Part shown: in pieces, positions 18,231 through 27,277 of the stretch
Layout of the letters: each line of letters starts with the position of its first letter
Position numbering within the stretch: position 1 is the first letter of the stretch
Source: Roseiarcus sp963761435
Lineage (GTDB): Bacteria; Pseudomonadota; Alphaproteobacteria; Rhizobiales; Beijerinckiaceae
Length of the DNA stretch: 64,000 nt
Direction of reading: 5' to 3'
Assembly: GCA_963761435.1 (NCBI GenBank)
Contig: CAVXHJ010000001.1
Span: 310,001-374,000, forward strand
Position numbers and translations under genes: made by a program
Notes under the pieces: generated by a model
Told to the model about the DNA's origin: nothing
The model's database searches: none
The model's input: only the letters and a program-made list of their open reading frames with translations

Positions 18231-19051
18231 CCGACGCCGACAGCCCGGACATCACGGCAAAGACTTGGCGCGTCGTTCGATTTGGCGTCGTCGACTCAAC
18301 CAATGAGGAGGCGCGCCGTCGCGCGCTTGCTGGCGAAAGAGACCGCTTGTGGATAGTCGCTGGTGAGCAAACCGCCGGGCGAGGCCGCCGGGGCCGGGCA
18401 TGGATATCCCCAGCGGGCAATCTCCATGCCAGCGCGTTGCTGATCGATCCCTGCCCGCCGGCGTTGGCCCCACAGCTTGGCTTTGTCGCCGGCGTGGCGC
18501 TGGCGCGCGCCGCCAAGGACCTCGCCGCGACAAGCGTCGGTCTCAAATGGCCAAACGACCTCATGCAGAAGGGAGCCAAATGCGCGGGCGTCCTGGTCGA
18601 GGGCGTCGGCCTCGAAGGCCGCCGCGCCGCCTATGCGGTCGGGATCGGCGTCAATTGCGCCCGCGCGCCGGAAGGCCTTGGCTACGCGACCTCATGTCTC
18701 CGCCGCGCAGGCGGCGGGGCGGTCGCCGCGGGCGAATTGTTCGAACGCCTCGCGGAGCGGTTTGACGAGGCGCTTGATTCATGGCGCGCCGGTCAGGCGT
18801 TCGACCGCATTCGCGCGGCTTGGCTTGACTGCGCCGCCGGTCTTGGCGCGCGCGTCGCGATCGAAGGCGGGGCCCGCAGGCGCGAGGGTGTCTTCGAAGG
18901 GATCGATGCGCACGGTCGCCTTCTGATGCGCTCCGAGCGAGGGCTCGAGACCATCGAGGCCGCGGATCTCAGGCTGTCGCCGCGAGCGGGCGCGAGCGGT
19001 CCGCCCCCGGCGGCTTTGTCGGCTTCGAGCGCGCCAGAGGGCCGAGCCTAG
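18227..19051 (+). CDS. birA: Biotin–[acetyl-CoA-carboxylase] ligase
   Basis: A 274-residue biotin protein ligase that activates biotin with ATP and attaches it to carboxyl-carrier lysines. The glycine-rich GRGRRGRAWISP motif binds biotinyl-AMP and KWPNDLM is the conserved central motif. A C-terminal SH3-like domain follows. There is no N-terminal DNA-binding domain, so this is the monofunctional type and not a repressor. The only fitting start is TTG 18227, overlapping the nuoN stop by four bases. nuoN–birA–rnj is a frequent order in Rhizobiales. Confidence 0.92.
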   Translation: MTDADSPDITAKTWRVVRFGVVDSTNEEARRRALAGERDRLWIVAGEQTAGRGRRGRAWISPAGNLHASALLIDPCPPALAPQLGFVAGVALARAAKDLAATSVGLKWPNDLMQKGAKCAGVLVEGVGLEGRRAAYAVGIGVNCARAPEGLGYATSCLRRAGGGAVAAGELFERLAERFDEALDSWRAGQAFDRIRAAWLDCAAGLGARVAIEGGARRREGVFEGIDAHGRLLMRSERGLETIEAADLRLSPRAGASGPPPAALSASSAPEGRA

Positions 19052-20719
19052 ATGACCGACGATAGCGAGTTCGTGTTCGCCCCGCTCGGCGGCCTGGGCG
19101 AGATCGGGATGAATTGCGCCCTTTACGGCTATGGGCCCGAGCGCGCGCGCCAATGGCTGATGGTCGATCTCGGCGTCGCCTTTGCAGGGGAAGACTTGCC
19201 TGGCGTCGATCTCATCATGCCGGATCTCGGCTTTATCGAGAGGGTGAAGAAGAACCTGGTCGGCATTGTCATCACACACGCGCACGAGGACCACATCGGC
19301 GCGCTCGCCGAGTTGTGGCCGAGCCTTGGGGCGCCGGTCTATATGACCCGCTTCGCGGCCGGACTCGCGGAGGCTCGCCGGCTTGGTGAGCCCGGCGCGC
19401 CTAAAATCACATTGAAGATCGTCGCCCAGGGCGAGAGACTCGCCATCGGGCCGTTCGTCGTCGAGTTCGTCAACGTCGCCCACTCCATACCCGAAAGCTC
19501 GGCGCTGGCGATCCGCACCCCTGCCGGACTCGTGGTCCATACCGCCGACTGGAAAATCGATCCGACGCCGATCATCGGCGCTCCGACCAATGAGGCGCGC
19601 TTCAGGGCTCTCGGCGACGAGGGCGTGCTGGCGCTCGTGTGTGATTCGACCAACGTGCTGCGCGAAGGCGAGAGCCCGTCGGAACGCGATGTCGCCAAGA
19701 CGCTGGCCTGGCTCATCGGCGAGGCGAAGGGCAGGGTGGTCGTCACCACCTTCGCCTCCAATGTCGCGCGCCTGCGCTCGGCGGCGGAGGCCGGATTCGC
19801 ATCCGGACGGCAGGTCTGCATCCTTGGGCGCGCGATCGAGCGGGTCGTCGCCGTCGCGCGCGAATGCGGCATGCTCGACGGCGTGCCGCCCTTCCTCGGA
19901 ATGGATGCGTTCGACCGCCTGCCGCGGGACAAGATCCTGGCGCTCGCCACCGGAAGCCAAGGCGAGCCGCGCGCGGCTCTCGCGCGCATAGCGGGGGACG
20001 AGCATCCGTCGGCGGAATTGAGCGCAGGCGACACGGTCATCTTTTCCTCGCGCACCATTCCCGGCAATGAAAAGGCGGTCGGCAAGATCATCAACGCGTT
20101 CGTGACCTCAGGCGTTGAGGTCATCACTGACCGGACCGCTCTCGTACATGTCTCAGGCCATCCGCGCAGGGCCGAGATGGCGAAAATGTACGCGTGGGTT
20201 CGCCCCAGAATCGCCGTTCCCGCACACGGCGAGCCCCTGCACCTCAGCGAACATGCCGCGTTCGCGAGGGCGCAGGGGACGCCGCAGGTCTTGCGCGCCT
20301 TCGACGGCGATCTCATCCGGTTCGCGCCGGGCGACGTTTCGAGGCTAGGCAAGGTCGCGGCCGGCCGGCGGCTGAAGGACGGCGCGATTCTCCTGCCCGC
20401 GGATCAGGAATGCGTGGGTCAGCGACGGCGGCTCGCTTTTGCAGGCGTCGTTTCGATCGCGCTCGCCTTGACCCCGAAGGGCGAAATGGCGGGCGACCCG
20501 GACGTGATGATCGCGGGCCTCCCTGAGCGCACGAAGGACGGCGCGGCGATCGACGCGTTGATTGACGACGCGATCTTCGAGGCCTTCGAAAGTCTGCCGC
20601 AGGGCAAGCGGCGCGACGCCGAGGTTGTCTCCAGCGCCATCGAGCGCGCGGTGCGCGCTTCGGTCAACGCGGTCTGGGGCAAGAAGCCGCAGGTGCATGT
20701 CCTGGTTGTCGAAGTGTAG
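19052..20719 (+). CDS. rnj: Ribonuclease J
   Basis: A 555-residue metallo-beta-lactamase/beta-CASP nuclease with 5' exo- and endonuclease activity in RNA maturation and decay. The zinc motif THAHEDHIGA, LGGLGEIGMN near the N-terminus, DSTN, TGSQGEP and the beta-CASP HVSGHP motif are present. It starts on the base right after the birA stop. The length is normal for the alphaproteobacterial enzyme. Confidence 0.95.
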   Translation: MTDDSEFVFAPLGGLGEIGMNCALYGYGPERARQWLMVDLGVAFAGEDLPGVDLIMPDLGFIERVKKNLVGIVITHAHEDHIGALAELWPSLGAPVYMTRFAAGLAEARRLGEPGAPKITLKIVAQGERLAIGPFVVEFVNVAHSIPESSALAIRTPAGLVVHTADWKIDPTPIIGAPTNEARFRALGDEGVLALVCDSTNVLREGESPSERDVAKTLAWLIGEAKGRVVVTTFASNVARLRSAAEAGFASGRQVCILGRAIERVVAVARECGMLDGVPPFLGMDAFDRLPRDKILALATGSQGEPRAALARIAGDEHPSAELSAGDTVIFSSRTIPGNEKAVGKIINAFVTSGVEVITDRTALVHVSGHPRRAEMAKMYAWVRPRIAVPAHGEPLHLSEHAAFARAQGTPQVLRAFDGDLIRFAPGDVSRLGKVAAGRRLKDGAILLPADQECVGQRRRLAFAGVVSIALALTPKGEMAGDPDVMIAGLPERTKDGAAIDALIDDAIFEAFESLPQGKRRDAEVVSSAIERAVRASVNAVWGKKPQVHVLVVEV

Positions 20720-20827
20720 CCTGGAGGTCTGCCGAATTCGAACCCGATGCGCGGTTGTCATTCAGGGAAGACCGCGATAGGTCTCGGGCGACATTGCATC
20801 GAGCGCCTTTGAACTGGGAATTTCGCA

Positions 20828-21679
20828 ATGAAAGACCTCGCGGGGAAGACAGCGTTCGTCACCGGCGCGGCGTCTGGAATTGGACTCGGCATTGCCGGCG
20901 CCCTCGCGCAAGCCGGCGTGAAGGTCATGCTCTGCGACATCGAGGAAGCAGCGCTCGCGAAGGCGGTCGAAGGCCTCAAGCGCACCAACGCCGATGTTGA
21001 TAGCGCAAAGGCGGACGTCTCGCTCAAGCCCGAGCTCGCGGCGGCGGCCGACGCCACAATCGCCCGTTATGGCAAGGTGCACATCCTCGTCAACAATGCC
21101 GGCGTGGGTGGCGGGGGATCCTATGCCTCGTGGACCGAGGCCGGATGGAATTGGACCCTCGGCGTCAATCTGATGGCGGCGATTTGGGGTATCGAGATTT
21201 TCGGTCCGCTGATCGAACAGCACGGCGAGGGTGGACACATTGTGTCCACGGCTTCCATCGCGGGGCTGATCTCCAATGGCGGAAACATCACGTACAACGT
21301 ATCCAAATATGGTGTCGTCGCTCTTTCGGAGGGCCTGCGCGGTGAGCTTGCTCAGCGTGGGATCGGCGTCTCGGTGCTTTGTCCCGGGTTCGTCCAAACC
21401 CAGATCATGGACTCCCTGCGCAATCTCCCGGCGCGTTTCGATCGCCCTTCCGAGGACAGATTGGCTGCGATGCGGTCTTCAGAGATGTACAAATTCGTTC
21501 AGGATCGCGTTTCGCATGGGGTCGATCCTTCCTATGTCGGCGACCTTGTACGCGAAGGCATCGAAAACGACTGGCCCTACATTTTCACCGACGTCGAGTT
21601 CGAGCCGCTGATCGAAGGCCGTTTCGCTGCGATCAAGCAGGGATTCGACCGGATTCGGGGGCGCGAACCGCGCCGCTGA
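20828..21679 (+). CDS. Short-chain dehydrogenase/reductase (SDR)
   Basis: A 283-residue classical SDR. The NAD(P)-binding TGAASGIG motif lies near residue 12, then NNAGVGG, the catalytic Ser in STASIAG and Tyr/Lys in YNVSK. Asp37-Ile after the second strand (CDIEEA) favours NAD over NADP. Substrate cannot be read from sequence. It stands between rnj and mce, 108 bp after rnj, which is not the usual content of this block in relatives, so it may be a local insertion. Confidence 0.88.
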   Translation: MKDLAGKTAFVTGAASGIGLGIAGALAQAGVKVMLCDIEEAALAKAVEGLKRTNADVDSAKADVSLKPELAAAADATIARYGKVHILVNNAGVGGGGSYASWTEAGWNWTLGVNLMAAIWGIEIFGPLIEQHGEGGHIVSTASIAGLISNGGNITYNVSKYGVVALSEGLRGELAQRGIGVSVLCPGFVQTQIMDSLRNLPARFDRPSEDRLAAMRSSEMYKFVQDRVSHGVDPSYVGDLVREGIENDWPYIFTDVEFEPLIEGRFAAIKQGFDRIRGREPRR

Positions 21680-21728
21680 GCGATTCGCCGGCCGCGGCGC
21701 CACGTCATGCCACTTCAGCTGAGGACAG

Positions 21729-22133
21729 ATGATCGGGAGATTGAACCACGTCGCCGTCGCCGTTCCCGATCTCGAGAAGGCTGCTCGCACCTATCGCGAG
21801 ACGCTCGGCGCGCGCGTCTCCGCCCCCAGGCCTGAGCCCGACCACGGCGTGACGGTGGTGTTCGTCGAACTGCCCAACGCCAAGATCGAATTGCTGCATC
21901 CTTTGGGTCCGAGCTCCCCGATCGCCAAATTCCTCGAGCGCAATCCTGAAGGCGGCATGCATCATCTCTGCTACGAGGTTGAGGACATCGTCGCCGCGCG
22001 CGACCAGCTCAAAGCCGCCGGCGCGCGCGTGCTCGGCGACGGCGACCCGAAAATCGGCGCTCACGGCAAGCCCGTCCTGTTTCTGCACCCTAAGGACTTC
22101 GCCGGGACGCTGATCGAGATCGAGCAGGTGTGA
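21729..22133 (+). CDS. mce: Methylmalonyl-CoA epimerase
   Basis: A 134-residue vicinal-oxygen-chelate protein that interconverts (R)- and (S)-methylmalonyl-CoA in propionyl-CoA metabolism. Metal ligands are visible in RLNHVAVAVPD (His), MHHLCYEVED (His) and the final LIEIEQV (Glu). Full-length for the family. Its place downstream of birA and rnj is conserved in Rhizobiales. Confidence 0.93.
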   Translation: MIGRLNHVAVAVPDLEKAARTYRETLGARVSAPRPEPDHGVTVVFVELPNAKIELLHPLGPSSPIAKFLERNPEGGMHHLCYEVEDIVAARDQLKAAGARVLGDGDPKIGAHGKPVLFLHPKDFAGTLIEIEQV

Positions 22134-22195
22134 CGGATGATCCGCGCCGGCCCTCGGAGGCTGCATGAACGGGCTCCCCAGCGCTGCGAAACAAG

Positions 22196-23377
22196 GTGAC
22201 GAAAGTCGAAAAACTCTCGCTCGCCGAAGCCCGGCGGATCGCTCTCGCGGCCCAAGGCTTTGGCGGCCCGCGCCCTGAGAAGGCCACGGCCGCGCGATGG
22301 CTCAAGACCATCGACCAGCTCTCCCTTCACCAGATCGACAGCGTAAACGTCCTGGTCCGGGCGCATTATCTGCCCGCCTTCTCTCGACTGGGACCCTACG
22401 ACCGCACGCTGATCGACAACGCCGCCTGGGGAAGCCGGAAGAGGCGCCGGCTGTTCGAATATTGGGCGCATGAGGCGTCGCTTCTGCCCCTGGCGCTGCA
22501 CCCCCTGCTGCGCTGGCGGATGGCCCGCGCGGATCGCGGGGAGATCGGCTGGAAGGGCCTGCGGCTATTCGCGAAGGAGCGCCGGGCCGAGGCGGAAGCC
22601 CTTCTCAACCGCATCCGCAACGAGGGACCGGGAGGGGCCTCGGATTTTGACGAAAAACGCGGCCGATCGGGCTGGTGGGAATGGAGCGACGCCAAGCAGG
22701 CGCTCGAATGGCTGTTCTGGGCCGGCCACATCACGACAGCGACGCGGCGCGGCAGCTTCGAGCGGGTCTACGACCTGACGGAGCGCGTCATTCCGGCCGA
22801 GATCCTCGCGCTGCCAACCCCTGACGAGAACGAGGCGCACCGCGTCCTCATCGAGCGCTCAGCTCGAGCGCTCGGAATCGCCACCGCGCAGGAATTGCGC
22901 GACTATTTCCGTCTCGGCCCGCACGACGCGCGGCAGGCGATCGACTCGCTGGTCGAGAAGGGCCTTCTCGTGCCGGTCGAGGTTCCCGGCTGGGCCCACC
23001 TCGCCTATCTTCACCGCGACGCCCGCAGGCCGCGCCGCGTCTCCGCACGAGCGCTGTTGGCGCCGTTCGATCCGCTCGTCTGGGAGCGCTCCCGAACCTT
23101 GCGGCTCTTCGACTTTCACTACCGGATCGAGATTTATACGCCGGCCGAGAAGCGCCAGCACGGATATTATGTCCTCCCGTTCCTGCTCGGCGACCGTCTT
23201 GTGGCGCGGCTCGATCTGAAAGCGGACCGCCAAGCCGGACGATTGCTCGTCCATGCGGTCCATTTCGAGCCGCATGCGCCTCGGGACGCCATGGACGCGA
23301 TTTCCGAGGAGCTCGCCGCGCTCGCCAGGTGGCTCGGTCTTGCCGAAATCAGTCTGCCTTCGAAGACAAAGCGCTGA
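22196..23377 (+). CDS. YcaQ/AlkZ-like winged-helix DNA glycosylase
   Basis: A 393-residue protein of the HTH_42 (DUF1006) family that includes E. coli YcaQ and Streptomyces AlkZ, which unhook DNA interstrand crosslinks and alkylated bases. Typical segments are LHQIDSVNVLVRAHYLPAFSRLG (with the QxD-type motif in this position), YEYWAHEASL-like text and PFDPLVWER near the C-terminus. The start is GTG 22196, with only AAGG just before it, so it is less certain than the body. A role beside mfd in DNA repair is plausible but inferred. Confidence 0.85.
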   Translation: MTKVEKLSLAEARRIALAAQGFGGPRPEKATAARWLKTIDQLSLHQIDSVNVLVRAHYLPAFSRLGPYDRTLIDNAAWGSRKRRRLFEYWAHEASLLPLALHPLLRWRMARADRGEIGWKGLRLFAKERRAEAEALLNRIRNEGPGGASDFDEKRGRSGWWEWSDAKQALEWLFWAGHITTATRRGSFERVYDLTERVIPAEILALPTPDENEAHRVLIERSARALGIATAQELRDYFRLGPHDARQAIDSLVEKGLLVPVEVPGWAHLAYLHRDARRPRRVSARALLAPFDPLVWERSRTLRLFDFHYRIEIYTPAEKRQHGYYVLPFLLGDRLVARLDLKADRQAGRLLVHAVHFEPHAPRDAMDAISEELAALARWLGLAEISLPSKTKR

Positions 23378-23480
23378 CATGTCCGCCTTTGCGGGCTATA
23401 AGCCCGTTGCTGCAGCCCACACGGACGACTGGATGAAGCCGCACCATGGCGGCTCCCGTCTCGTCATGGAAAGGCCCCAC

Positions 23481-23774
23481 ATGTCCGGCTCGACTTTGAG
23501 CAGTTCCGCGCTCGATGAGCGGCGGCGGCGGATTCTGTTTCGCGCCTGGCGCCGCGGCGTGCGGGAGATGGATCTCATCATGGGCCGGTTCGCGGATGCG
23601 CACTTGCCGACCATGACCGAGGCCGAGCTCTCCGAGTTCGAGCGGCTGCTCGACGTTCCCGACCCGGAAATCTTCGCCTGGATCATCGGCGGCGAGCGGC
23701 CGCCGCGCGAATTCGACACCCCGCTGCTCGCACGTCTGTGCGAAGCGAGAACGCGCGCCGACGAGACGCCGTGA
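23481..23774 (+). CDS. sdhE: FAD assembly factor SdhE
   Basis: A 97-residue helical protein of the SdhE/SDHAF2 family that promotes covalent FAD attachment to succinate dehydrogenase. The core RRRILFRAWRRGVREMD matches the RGxxE-type FAD-handling motif, followed by DPEIFAWI. ATG 23481 is preceded by GGAAAGG at good spacing. The frame is open up to ATG 23379, which would add 34 residues unlike the family. The stop overlaps the GTG start of mfd. Confidence 0.88.
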   Translation: MSGSTLSSSALDERRRRILFRAWRRGVREMDLIMGRFADAHLPTMTEAELSEFERLLDVPDPEIFAWIIGGERPPREFDTPLLARLCEARTRADETP

Positions 23775-26700
23775 ACCTCCCTTCCGCCGCCATTCGCCGC
23801 CTCGAGGAGGGCGGCGCCGTCACGCTGGCGCGCGCGCCGGAGGGCTACGACGCGTTCGTCGTCGCCGATCTCACGCGCGCCCTCGCCAAGGCCGGCGCCG
23901 AGCGCGCGGTCACGCTCGTCTTCGTCGCTCGCGACGGCCTGCGGGCGCAGGCCTTCATCGACGCGCTCGCCTTCGCCGCGCCCGAGATCGAGGCGCTGCA
24001 TTTTCCGTCGTGGGATTGCCAGCCCTACGATCGCGTCTCGCCCAACGCCGCGATTTCGGCCGAGCGGATGACGGTGTTGGCGCGTCTCGCGCGCACAAGA
24101 GGCGCCGTCGAGCGGCCGCGCATTCTCGTCGTCTCCGTCAATGCGCTGACCCAGCGCGTGCCCCCGCTCGCCTATATCGCGGAGGCCGCGTTTTCGGCCG
24201 CGCCGGGCAACAGCGTGCGGATGGAGGATCTGGCGCATTGGCTCGAGGCGAACGGCTACGCCCGGGCGAGCACCGTTCGCGACGTCGGCGATTACGCCTC
24301 GCGCGGCGGCATCCTCGACCTCTATCCGCCCGGCATGACGGCGCCGATCCGGCTCGATTTCTTCGGCGACACGCTTGAATCGATCCGCGCCTTCGATCCG
24401 GAGACGCAGCGCTCGACCGCGCAACTCAGGTCGATCGATCTCGTGCCGGTGAGCGAGGCGCGGCTGACGACCGACTCGATCCGCCGCTTTCGCCAGGCCT
24501 ACGCGCTGGAGTTCGGCGCGCCGACCCGCGACGACGACCTCTATACAGCGGTCAGCGAGGGCCGCCGCGCGATCGGCCTCGAGCACTGGCTGCCGCTTCT
24601 CTACGAGAGCCTCGACACGGTGTTCGATTATGCCGGAGGCGCTCCCTTCGTCCTCGACGCGCGCGCGGAGGACGCCGCGCACGAGCGCATCGCTCTCATC
24701 GCCGACAATTACGCCGCTCGGCGCGCGGCCTACGCCGAGGATCCCGTCAAGGCGGACTACAAGCCGCTGCCTCCGACCCGGCTCTATATGAGCGAAGGCG
24801 AGTGGAAAGAGCGGCTCGCGGGCAAGCCGCTTGCGCGGCTCGCTCCGTTCGAACCGCCTCCCGACGCCCGCGAAGTGATCGACTGCGGCGGACGGACCGG
24901 GCGAAACTTCGCTCCCGAGCGGCAGAACGAAAACGCCAACGTGTTCGACGCCGCGGTCGCGCATGTGAAGGCCCTGCGGGGGCAGGGCTTGAACGTCATC
25001 GTCGCCGGCTGGAGCGATGGTTCTCGCGAGCGGCTGAGCCATGTGTTGGCCGAGCATGGCCTCAAGGCGCTCGAATTCGTCTCATCCTACCATCAAGCGA
25101 AGACGACGCGCGACGGCGCTCTGCCCCTCGCAGTCATCGCGCTCGAACAGGGATTCGAGGCGCCGGATTTCGCCGTCATCGGCGAGCAGGACATTCTGGG
25201 CGACCGGCTCATCCGCCAGTCGCGGCGCCGGCGCCGGGCGCAGGACGTCCTGGCCGAAGCGAGCGCGCTGACCGCCGGCGACCTCGTGGTTCACATCGAT
25301 CATGGCGTCGGCCGGTTCGTGGGCTTGCAGACGATCGAAGCGGCAGGCGCGCCGCACGACTGCCTCGAGATCCACTACGCCGGCGGCGACAGGTTGTTCC
25401 TGCCGGTCGAGAATCTCGAGCTCCTGTCGCGGTACGGCTCGGAGACCGGCGAACTCGACCGGCTCGGCGGGGCGGGCTGGCAGTCGCGCAAGGCCCGCTT
25501 GAAGAAGCGCGTCCGCGAGATGGCGGGCGAGCTCATCCGCGTCGCCGCCCAGCGCATGATGCACGCCGCGCCGCGCCTCACCGTTCCGGAAGGCCTCTAC
25601 GACGAATTCTGCGCCCGCTTTCCCTACGAGGAGACGCCGGACCAGGAGAGCGCCATCCAGGCGACGCTCGACGATCTCGCCGCCGGCCGGCCGATGGACC
25701 GGCTGGTGTGCGGCGATGTCGGTTTCGGCAAGACGGAGGTTGCGCTGCGCGCCGCCTTCGCCGCCGCGATCAACGGCAAGCAGACCGTGATCATCGCGCC
25801 GACGACGCTGCTCGCGCGCCAGCACACCAAGAATTTCCGCGACCGCTTCGCCGGGCTGCCGGTCGGCATCGGCCAGCTCTCGCGCATGGTCGGCGCGGCG
25901 GAGACCCGCGAGGTGAAGAAGGGGGCCGCCGAAGGCGCAATCGACATTGTCGTCGGCACCCACGCGGTGCTCGGCAAGACCGTGAGCTTCAAGGACCTCG
26001 GCCTCGTCGTCGTCGACGAGGAGCAGCATTTCGGCGTCGGCCACAAGGAGCGGCTCAAGGAATTGCGCGCCGAAGTCCACGTGCTCACCTTGTCGGCGAC
26101 GCCCATTCCGCGCACGCTGCAACTCGCGATGACCGGCGTGCGCGAGATGTCGATCATCGCCACCCCGCCGATCGACCGGCTTGCGGTGCGTACTTTCGTC
26201 TCGCCCTTCGACGCGCTGATTGTCCGCGAGGCTCTGTTGCGCGAGCGTTATCGCGGCGGGCAATCCTTCTACGTCTGCCCGCGGATCGAGGACCTCGACG
26301 AAGCGGCGGCGTTCCTGCGCCAGAACGCGCCCGAGTGCAAATTCGTCGTCGCTCACGGGCAGATGGCGGCGCGCGAGCTCGAGGACAAGATCGGCGCCTT
26401 CTACGACGGCAAGTACGACATTCTGCTCTCGACCGCGATCGTCGAATCCGGGCTCGACATTCCGCGCGCCAACACCATGATCGTCCATCGCGCCGACATG
26501 TTCGGCCTCGCCCAGCTCTATCAGCTGCGCGGCCGGGTCGGCCGCTCGAAAGTGCGCGCCTACGCCTATTTCACCACCCCGGCCAAGGCCAAGATCACGC
26601 CGCAGGCCGAGAAGCGGCTCCAGGTGCTGCAATCGCTCGATACGCTCGGGGCCGGCTTCCAGCTCGCGAGCCACGACCTCGATCTGCGCGGCGCCGGCAA

Positions 26701-27277
26701 TCTGCTCGGCGAAGAGCAGTCCGGCCATATCAAGGAGGTCGGCTACGAGCTCTATCAGCAGATGGTGCGCGAGGCGGTCGAGCGCATCAAGTCGGGCGAG
26801 GACGCGCCGGCCGAGGATATGTGGTCGCCGACCATCCAGCTCGGCGCGCCGGTGACGATCCCCGAAGCCTATATCCCCGACCTGCCGACGCGGCTCGCGC
26901 TCTACCGCCGCCTCTCGGCGCTCGAGGACGAGGGCGAGATCGACGCCATGGGGGCCGAAATCGTCGATCGCTTCGGCCCGCCGCCGCCGGAAGTCGGGCT
27001 GCTATTGAGCCTGGTCCAGATCAAGGCCCTCTGCCGCCGGGCCAATGTCGAAAAGCTGGAGGCCGGTCCCAAGGGCCTGACCCTCGCCTTCCGCGGAAAG
27101 TCCTTCGCCAACCCTGGGGCTTTGGTCAGATGGGTCGCGGCGCAAGGCGAGCGCGCCCGCGTCCGCCCCGACATGCGCATCGTCGTCGCCGACGAGTTCG
27201 AGAAGCTCGAGGACCGGCTGGCGGGGACGCTGGGGGTGATGCGCGAGATCGCGAAGATCGCGGGGAAGAAGGGGTAG
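23771..27277 (+). CDS. mfd: Transcription-repair coupling factor Mfd
   Basis: A 1168-residue SF2 translocase that removes stalled RNA polymerase from lesions and recruits UvrA. The UvrB-like N-terminal module, the RNA-polymerase-interacting domain, Walker A GFGKTE (about 651–656), the DEEQ box (749–752), TLSATPIPRTL, the TRG-type segment ending QLRGRVGRS and the C-terminal D7 domain appear in order. GTG 23771 overlaps the sdhE stop by four bases and is preferred to GTG 23738. Last gene of this + strand block; no clear terminator follows. Confidence 0.96.
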   Translation: MNLPSAAIRRLEEGGAVTLARAPEGYDAFVVADLTRALAKAGAERAVTLVFVARDGLRAQAFIDALAFAAPEIEALHFPSWDCQPYDRVSPNAAISAERMTVLARLARTRGAVERPRILVVSVNALTQRVPPLAYIAEAAFSAAPGNSVRMEDLAHWLEANGYARASTVRDVGDYASRGGILDLYPPGMTAPIRLDFFGDTLESIRAFDPETQRSTAQLRSIDLVPVSEARLTTDSIRRFRQAYALEFGAPTRDDDLYTAVSEGRRAIGLEHWLPLLYESLDTVFDYAGGAPFVLDARAEDAAHERIALIADNYAARRAAYAEDPVKADYKPLPPTRLYMSEGEWKERLAGKPLARLAPFEPPPDAREVIDCGGRTGRNFAPERQNENANVFDAAVAHVKALRGQGLNVIVAGWSDGSRERLSHVLAEHGLKALEFVSSYHQAKTTRDGALPLAVIALEQGFEAPDFAVIGEQDILGDRLIRQSRRRRRAQDVLAEASALTAGDLVVHIDHGVGRFVGLQTIEAAGAPHDCLEIHYAGGDRLFLPVENLELLSRYGSETGELDRLGGAGWQSRKARLKKRVREMAGELIRVAAQRMMHAAPRLTVPEGLYDEFCARFPYEETPDQESAIQATLDDLAAGRPMDRLVCGDVGFGKTEVALRAAFAAAINGKQTVIIAPTTLLARQHTKNFRDRFAGLPVGIGQLSRMVGAAETREVKKGAAEGAIDIVVGTHAVLGKTVSFKDLGLVVVDEEQHFGVGHKERLKELRAEVHVLTLSATPIPRTLQLAMTGVREMSIIATPPIDRLAVRTFVSPFDALIVREALLRERYRGGQSFYVCPRIEDLDEAAAFLRQNAPECKFVVAHGQMAARELEDKIGAFYDGKYDILLSTAIVESGLDIPRANTMIVHRADMFGLAQLYQLRGRVGRSKVRAYAYFTTPAKAKITPQAEKRLQVLQSLDTLGAGFQLASHDLDLRGAGNLLGEEQSGHIKEVGYELYQQMVREAVERIKSGEDAPAEDMWSPTIQLGAPVTIPEAYIPDLPTRLALYRRLSALEDEGEIDAMGAEIVDRFGPPPPEVGLLLSLVQIKALCRRANVEKLEAGPKGLTLAFRGKSFANPGALVRWVAAQGERARVRPDMRIVVADEFEKLEDRLAGTLGVMREIAKIAGKKG